From NCBI RefSeq assembly GCF_001244735.1, contig NZ_LN868937.1, positions 1,336,946 to 1,400,945 on the forward strand: a stretch of DNA of 64,000 nucleotides. The letters run 5' to 3'. The stretch is from Bacillus andreraoultii (lineage in GTDB: Bacteria; Bacillota; Bacilli; Bacillales; Caldibacillaceae). The position numbers were made by a program, and so were the translations under genes. Of the stretch, positions 59,338 through 64,000 are shown piece after piece; the stretch's first letter is position 1; each line of letters opens with the position of its first letter. The notes beneath the pieces are model-generated. The model had not been told where the DNA came from. It saw only the letters and a list, made by a program, of their open reading frames with translations, and did not search any database.

Positions 59338-59388
59338 TCCATTCTGAGTGAACCGAAGACTTGGTTAACATCAGGCAGAAGGTGGAGA
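59338..59388 (+). promoter_or_regulatory. Structured leader upstream of yqgN
   Basis: TCCATTCTG (59338-59346) can pair with CAGAAGGTGGA (59378-59388) leaving a two-base bulge, and AACC/GGTT forms an inner stem. The 5' side is GGTGAAAATCC. No known riboswitch fits fully. The leader ends just before the AGGAGG of yqgN. Confidence 0.4.
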
Positions 59389-59403
59389 TTAGGAGGTTTC
59401 ATA

Positions 59404-59973
59404 ATGGTAACGAAAAAAGAATGCCGCACGCAAATGGAAGATCGATTAAGTAAATTATCAAATGATATGTATAGGAAGAAATCTAAAAAAATTTTACTTA
59501 ACTTATTACAATCCAGTGAGTGGAAGTTGGCTCAGTCGATTGGAATAACAATTTCTTTATTTCCAGAAGTTGATACATATGCAATTATCGAAAAAGCTTG
59601 GCAGGAAAAGAAACAAGTTGCTGTACCGAAATGTAAACCCCAAACGAGAGAGCTTGAATTTTATTGGATAGAAGACTTTTCACAAGTAGAGCACGGTTTT
59701 TTTCAATTAATGGAACCTGTACCTGAAAAAGCAACGAGAGTAGAAAAAGAGTCATTCGATTTAGTAATCGTACCTGGACTAGCATTTACAAAAGATGGCA
59801 AACGATTAGGTTTTGGTGGAGGTTATTATGATCGATTTTTACCCACCTTTTTTGGAAAGACGATTGCTCTAGCTTTTAACGAACAGTTAGTCAATGATTT
59901 ACCGACTGAGCCACATGATTATAAAGTACAAAAAATCATTTTAGAAGATGATACGTTCATTTGCAACCAGTAA
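59404..59973 (+). CDS. yqgN: 5-formyltetrahydrofolate cyclo-ligase
   Basis: Uses ATP to convert 5-formyl-THF to 5,10-methenyl-THF, rescuing folate. The active-site motif RLGFGGGYYDRFLP is present near residue 140, and the phosphate/substrate segment FDLVIVPGLAFTKDGKRLG precedes it. 189 residues, family size. ATG 59404 has a perfect AGGAGG. The N-terminus (KKECRTQMEDRLSKLS) is family-like. Third gene in the rpmG-yqgN-yqgO-gluP order known from B. subtilis. Confidence 0.94.
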   Translation: MVTKKECRTQMEDRLSKLSNDMYRKKSKKILLNLLQSSEWKLAQSIGITISLFPEVDTYAIIEKAWQEKKQVAVPKCKPQTRELEFYWIEDFSQVEHGFFQLMEPVPEKATRVEKESFDLVIVPGLAFTKDGKRLGFGGGYYDRFLPTFFGKTIALAFNEQLVNDLPTEPHDYKVQKIILEDDTFICNQ

Positions 59974-60062
59974 ATAAACTCCTCACCAATGGATCATTAT
60001 ATGAAGTTTTTGGATAAAAAATGACTTTTGCAAGAGACTAAAGGGGGAGGAGGGTGAAGATC

Positions 60063-60257
60063 ATGCTTACACGTTTACTTAAAATGTTTATTGTAGGTTA
60101 TGCATTTATGATGGCCTTTCAGAATCGTTATCGAATTATGAATTGGATTCTTAGTAAAGAAAAAATACGAAAATGGGCCGTTGCTTCATCGATGCGCATA
60201 CCTAAAATAAGAAATTTGTTCATTCAATCCGCCTTTGGAGAAACAACAAGTAAGTAG
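60063..60257 (+). CDS. yqgO: YqgO-like small basic protein
   Basis: A 64-residue basic protein with one hydrophobic segment (residues about 3-17, LLKMFIVGYAFMMAF) and a cationic remainder with RNRYRIMNWILSKEKIRKW-type sequence. Same place and size class as B. subtilis yqgO. A very strong GGGGGAGGAGG site precedes two possible starts, GTG 60054 and ATG 60063; I prefer ATG. Function unknown. Confidence 0.7.
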   Translation: MLTRLLKMFIVGYAFMMAFQNRYRIMNWILSKEKIRKWAVASSMRIPKIRNLFIQSAFGETTSK

Positions 60258-60285
60258 ACAGGCTAATACAGTCTGTCTATTTCTT
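60255..60285 (+). terminator. Terminator-like hairpin after yqgO
   Basis: TAGACAG (60255-60261) / CTGTCTA (60273-60279), followed by TTTCTTTT. The stop codon of yqgO is inside the left arm. Confidence 0.7.
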
Positions 60286-60454
60286 TTCAATATGTAGTAA
60301 TTTGACTCAATATATATCATAAAAGCTATAATCTACGTATATGAACTGTGTTAAGATAATGTTAGGATTTTATTTCGATTCATCAAATGTATTGTTTTTT
60401 TTGAATCACCTCGTATAGAATAAGTGTTAAGAAATATAGAAAGCAGGGAAACAT

Positions 60455-61636
60455 TTGGGATATAGAGAGGATTATTTGTTTTGGGAATTTGTTCACTTTT
60501 TAATAGAGGAAGAAGGTTATCGTCTGATCAAACATTTAGATGGACAACAGGAAATATGGTTGGAAAACTTAACTGATAAACAGTTCCCTCTAATTCGTCT
60601 TGTCAGGAAAGATATTGATTGGAGTAATTGGCTGAAAGCGGATATGAAACAGGCAATTTTATCCGCAGATGGTATTCGCAAAATGCTTTATCGAAGAAAT
60701 TTTCAAGTATTAAATGTTTATTTTTCGACTCTTCCGCCAGTTGATTCATATGAGCAATTCGTTAATCGTCCTGTTCAAATTAAAAATATAAAAACTACGA
60801 TGCAAACGGTTCTTTTTGATGGAAGTCGGTTAAATGAATCTATCCAGTTTTTATCGCAAGTGATTGGAAAGACTCCGTTTAAACAGATAAAAGATGATTA
60901 TGACGAATATGAAGTTGATTTAATAAAGCGGATTGTTTATGAAAAATCACATGAAGCAGAAAAAAGAGAGCAAAAATTGTTCAACAGAACAAAGCCTTTT
61001 TTTACGAACGTAATGCTAGTTATTATCGCTCTTGTCTTCGTTTTACTAGAAATGAGTGGTGGAAGTACAAATCCGTACGTACTTTATTATTTTGGTGCGA
61101 AAGAGAATACGAGTATTGTAAATGGTGAGTGGTGGCGTTTTATTACACCGATGTTTTTACATATTGGATTTTTTCATTTATTTATGAATAGTCTAGCTTT
61201 GTATTATTTAGGTACGGCAGTTGAGAAAATATACGGTCGATTTCGTTTTACATTCATTTATTTATTTGCTGGTTTTTTCGGTACATTAGCAAGTTTTATT
61301 TTTAGTCCACATCTATCTGCGGGAGCAAGTGGGGCAATTTTCGGTCTATTTGGTGCGCTTCTTTATTTCGGTCTCGAGCATAAACAAACTTTTTATAGGA
61401 CAATCGGACCGAATATTATTGCTCTAATCGTTGTAAATATTGGGATCGGTTTTGTGATTCCATCCATTGATATATCTGGCCATATTGGTGGGATGGTTGG
61501 TGGTTTTTTAGCAGCTGGATTTACACAACTACCTGATACAAAAGCAAAACGAAATCGATATGTATTTCTAGTTCTTGCAGTTCTACTAACAGTCGCTGGT
61601 TTACTTTATGGCTATCACTTTCCAAATTTCAATTAG
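60455..61636 (+). CDS. gluP: Rhomboid intramembrane serine protease GluP (YqgP)
   Basis: An intramembrane protease; B. subtilis YqgP cleaves membrane substrates, including the magnesium transporter MgtE. An N-terminal cytosolic domain (about 1-180) precedes the six-helix rhomboid core. The catalytic dyad is S292 in GASGAIFG and H343 in ISGHIGG. The start is TTG 60455 (GYREDYLFWEF) after CAGGGAA. At 393 residues it ends directly after the last helix and lacks the C-terminal TPR part of the about 507-residue B. subtilis protein. The 3' end overlaps the convergent gene by 8 bp. Confidence 0.93.
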   Translation: MGYREDYLFWEFVHFLIEEEGYRLIKHLDGQQEIWLENLTDKQFPLIRLVRKDIDWSNWLKADMKQAILSADGIRKMLYRRNFQVLNVYFSTLPPVDSYEQFVNRPVQIKNIKTTMQTVLFDGSRLNESIQFLSQVIGKTPFKQIKDDYDEYEVDLIKRIVYEKSHEAEKREQKLFNRTKPFFTNVMLVIIALVFVLLEMSGGSTNPYVLYYFGAKENTSIVNGEWWRFITPMFLHIGFFHLFMNSLALYYLGTAVEKIYGRFRFTFIYLFAGFFGTLASFIFSPHLSAGASGAIFGLFGALLYFGLEHKQTFYRTIGPNIIALIVVNIGIGFVIPSIDISGHIGGMVGGFLAAGFTQLPDTKAKRNRYVFLVLAVLLTVAGLLYGYHFPNFN

Positions 61637-62510
61637 TTATTACTTGTTTTAGTGCGATAATATCTAGACCAGCTGTTTGTGAAACGATAAATAGGTGGCT
61701 TTTATTTTTAGCAATTAATATAACGGGAAGGGTACTACCAATAGATGAAACGATTTGCCCATCGTCCTTTTGTATTCCTAGAAAATAATTTTTATATAAC
61801 CCTTCCCAAAGTTGTCCGATTATTTCATCGGACTTTTCTTTTGAAAAACCTGGAAGTGGTTGATTTAGATAACTGATTAATTTTGAGAGTGGAATCATTT
61901 GATATTCTATTAAATTGATGTTGTATTTTTTTGCTGCCTCTTTAACGTTTGTCATCATCACTTTTTGTTCATTACGATCTAATACTTCTTTCCAACCAAT
62001 TTCGTCCTCCCCATTTGGCATGTGAAAAGTAACCGGTGATGGGAGAGCTGTTGGAATGATATATAGATAATCATCTGACATCTTCTGACTACTCGTTATG
62101 AATTGTGACTGGTGTAGTTCCGCGTGATGGAAACTGATCAGTCGCACAAGTTGATTGCTTTCCCCTTGAAACGTTTTCTCCATATGAATGATATCGACAT
62201 TTTCTTTCCACTTGCCAATTTTTCCGATTAATTTACCGTTTGTAAAAATGAGTGCAATATCATGTCGTAAGTATGCAGGTCGATCAAGTCGTGAATATGT
62301 TTTTATCGAAAAGTTAAATTGATTTTGATTAAATTTCACATTTGTTATATTAGATTTCGCATCTAAAAATCGTGCATCGGTATCTTTCGGAAAATAAGTA
62401 ATTGTTTCTGTTACTTTGCTATTCGTGAAAAAGAACCAATACCCACATGCTGTCATGGTTATAATTGTAGAACATATAATTAACATTTGTTTTAACTTCA
62501 TACTATTCAT
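61629..62510 (-). CDS. Unrecognised 293-residue membrane-anchored or lipoprotein
   Basis: I do not recognise this family. Residues 4-28 form a signal/anchor (KLKQMLIICSTIITMTACGY); M-T-A-C is a poor lipobox, so it may be a lipoprotein or a simple anchor. The remainder is an extracytoplasmic domain of mixed alpha/beta character, with no catalytic motif I can name. ATG 62510 follows TTGGAGTGACATG. Its stop overlaps gluP tail to tail. Next to a germination-type gene and a sigma-G-like promoter on the other strand, a sporulation role is possible but unproven. Confidence 0.7.
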   Translation of the reverse strand: MNSMKLKQMLIICSTIITMTACGYWFFFTNSKVTETITYFPKDTDARFLDAKSNITNVKFNQNQFNFSIKTYSRLDRPAYLRHDIALIFTNGKLIGKIGKWKENVDIIHMEKTFQGESNQLVRLISFHHAELHQSQFITSSQKMSDDYLYIIPTALPSPVTFHMPNGEDEIGWKEVLDRNEQKVMMTNVKEAAKKYNINLIEYQMIPLSKLISYLNQPLPGFSKEKSDEIIGQLWEGLYKNYFLGIQKDDGQIVSSIGSTLPVILIAKNKSHLFIVSQTAGLDIIALKQVITN

Positions 62511-62627
62511 ATCATGTCACTCCAATTGGAAACACAATCTCTTTAATCAATTCATATTGTCTTAATTCATGTATATGGCTTTGTCCACTGTTTATGAAAA
62601 ATAATAGAAAATGTATACAAATTTGTA

Positions 62628-62658
62628 TGAATCGAGTCTTGTTTGTCAATCATGGATA
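62628..62658 (+). promoter_or_regulatory. Possible sigma-G promoter of the germination gene
   Basis: TGAATC (62628-62633), 17 bases, then CATGGATA (62651-62658), similar to the forespore sigma-G pattern. A perfect 14-bp palindrome ATACAAATTTGTAT (62615-62628) abuts the -35. Confidence 0.35.
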
Positions 62659-62687
62659 TAGGTAAAATGAGGCAGGAGTAGATTGAC

Positions 62688-64000
62688 ATGGAATCGAACA
62701 AAGAATATGGTACCGTATCAAAAAATATCCATGAAAATATACATACGATTAAAGACATATTAGGGATAGGAAAGAGTTTTGATGTTATCCATTTGGACTT
62801 ACATTATGCAGAACGAGATATGGCCATTTTTTTTATAGATGGTTTTATTAAAGATGAAACCTTTGTGCAAATTATGAAATTGCTGGCAAGCTTAAAGGAA
62901 GACGATTTGGCGAGCAATACTTTAGATAAATTAATTAAGACATACATTCCTTATGTTGAAATTGAAGTGACGGATGATTTAAATAAATTGGCAGACATGG
63001 TATTGGCGGGTCCAACAGCTTTAATTGTAGACGGCCTTGATCAAGCAATCTTAATTGATGCAAGAACATATCCAGCTAGAAGTCCACAAGAGCCAGATAT
63101 TGAACGTGTTGTCAGAGGGTCGAGGGATGGGTATGTTGAAACTTTAGTTTTTAATACTGCATTAACAAGGAGAAGGATTCGTGACCGGTCACTTAGAATG
63201 GAGTATATGCAAGTTGGTCGCCGTTCTAAAACAGATCTAGTAGTCTGTTACTTAGAGGATATCGCTGATGAGGAACTAGTTAAGAAGATTAAATCCTCCT
63301 TAGAAAAAATTGATACAGATGGAATTCCAATGGCTGAAAAAACCATTGAGGAATTTATTTCAGGAAACCATTGGAATCCATATCCGACTGTACGCTATAC
63401 AGAGAGGCCAGATACAGCTGCAGCTCATTTGTATGAAGGGCATATTATCATTATTGTGGACGGCTCGCCAAGTGTAATTATTACACCAACAACGTTTTGG
63501 CATCATCTCCAACATGCAGAGGAGTATCGGAATAAGCCAGTTGTCGGGGCTTATTTACGGCTTGTACGTTTTATCGCAGTTTGGGCGTCTATTTTTATCT
63601 TACCACTATGGTATTTATTCGCTGTTCATCCTAATTTACTTCCAGAGCAATTATCATTTATTGGTCCTAATGAAGACGGACGTATTCCGTTATATCTTCA
63701 ATTTTTAATCATTGAGATTGGTATTGATATGTTAAGAATGGCAGCTATTCACACACCTAATTCTTTAGCAACCGCTTTAGGTCTTGTGGCTGCGTTAATG
63801 ATTGGTCAAGTTGCGGTAGAGGTGGGATTATTTTCTAATGAAGTCATTCTTTATTTGTCAATTGCTGCGATTGGGATGTTTGCAACACCAAGTTATGAAA
63901 TGAGTTTGGCAAATCGAATTACTCGACTCATTTTGTTAACATTAACTGCGGCTTTTCATGCGTTAGGCTTTATGATTGGTATATTTTTATGGATTCTTTT
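62688..64000 (+). CDS. GerA-family spore germination protein (SpoVAF-like), C-terminus outside window
   Basis: The visible 437 residues belong to the GerAA/SpoVAF family of germination-receptor A-type subunits. An N-terminal soluble domain starts ESNKEYGTVSKNIHENIHT and contains GIGKSFDV and DMAIFFIDGF. The hallmark block ARTYPARSPQEPDIERVVRG is followed by SRDGYVETLVFNTALTRRRI and LRMEYMQVGRRSKTDLVVCY. Hydrophobic helices begin at about residue 290. The N-terminal sequence resembles SpoVAF more than GerAA. ATG 62688 has GGCAGGAG upstream. The gene runs past the window end. Confidence 0.88.
   Translation, partial: MESNKEYGTVSKNIHENIHTIKDILGIGKSFDVIHLDLHYAERDMAIFFIDGFIKDETFVQIMKLLASLKEDDLASNTLDKLIKTYIPYVEIEVTDDLNKLADMVLAGPTALIVDGLDQAILIDARTYPARSPQEPDIERVVRGSRDGYVETLVFNTALTRRRIRDRSLRMEYMQVGRRSKTDLVVCYLEDIADEELVKKIKSSLEKIDTDGIPMAEKTIEEFISGNHWNPYPTVRYTERPDTAAAHLYEGHIIIIVDGSPSVIITPTTFWHHLQHAEEYRNKPVVGAYLRLVRFIAVWASIFILPLWYLFAVHPNLLPEQLSFIGPNEDGRIPLYLQFLIIEIGIDMLRMAAIHTPNSLATALGLVAALMIGQVAVEVGLFSNEVILYLSIAAIGMFATPSYEMSLANRITRLILLTLTAAFHALGFMIGIFLWIL

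Noticed and set aside
59294-59400. Cobalamin riboswitch upstream of yqgN
   Set aside because: Only GGTGAAAATCC is reminiscent; the other conserved boxes and overall length are missing, so it is kept only as a structured leader.

Overview
The window is a stretch of the core chromosome of an endospore-forming, low-GC Gram-positive bacterium of the Bacillaceae. The gene order follows the B. subtilis rpsT-gpr-lepA-hemW-hrcA-dnaK-...-sigA-...-zur-ispG-sodA-pbpA-rpmG-gluP region almost step by step. Sporulation and germination genes (gpr, yqfC, yqfD, yqfQ, yqfZ, a GerA/SpoVAF-type gene), a glycine T-box, CIRCE, a sigma-W-type promoter and a Zur box all fit. Identifications come from reading protein motifs and comparing with families known to me; no database search was run.

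Layout. 1-250: end of an IS1182-like element. 310-4242: rpsT (minus strand), then gpr, yqxA and lepA. 4330-13661: hemW and the CIRCE-controlled hrcA-grpE-dnaK-dnaJ heat-shock cluster, followed by prmA, rsmE and mtaB. 13700-16223: deoC, a minus-strand phosphate transporter, rpsU and yqeY. 16506-18925 onward: sigma-W-type promoter driving nfeD, floA and yqfB. 19549-27791: yqfC, yqfD, phoH, pgpH, ybeY, dgkA, cdd, era, yqzL and recO. 27885-32776: T-box-controlled glyQS, then ccpN and ppsR. 33253-36204: dnaG-sigA. 36853-44921: acyl-CoA dehydrogenase, cccA, trmK, yqfO, ispH, yqfQ, cshB and nfo. 45045-49770: yqfT, the zinc-uptake operon with zur, yqfX, ispG and yqfZ. 49913-57308: yqgB, a Na/Pi transporter with a PhoU-like tail, sodA, an MFS transporter and pbpA. 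57353-64000: two small membrane proteins, an unrecognised gene, rpmG, yqgN, yqgO, gluP, a second unrecognised gene and a germination-protein gene cut by the window end.

How the genes work together. The window is dominated by housekeeping: translation (S20, S21, L33, LepA, GlyRS, Era, YbeY, tRNA and rRNA methyltransferases), protein folding, replication priming and the primary sigma factor, isoprenoid synthesis (ispG, ispH), zinc homeostasis and cell-wall synthesis. Relative to B. subtilis as I remember it, spoIIP (between gpr and yqxA), yqxD (before dnaG) and the pst operon (after pbpA) are not in their usual places. deoC, an acyl-CoA dehydrogenase and a Na/Pi transporter appear as extra genes.

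Most unusual feature. A dispersed non-coding repeat of about 150-165 bp occurs five times in the 64 kb, always in the same orientation, and it starts right after a T-run. In four of the five cases that run is the U-tract of an intrinsic terminator. In two convergent gene pairs the right end of the repeat supplies or abuts the stop codon of the opposing gene. I saw no CRISPR array, prophage, defence island, rRNA or tRNA gene.
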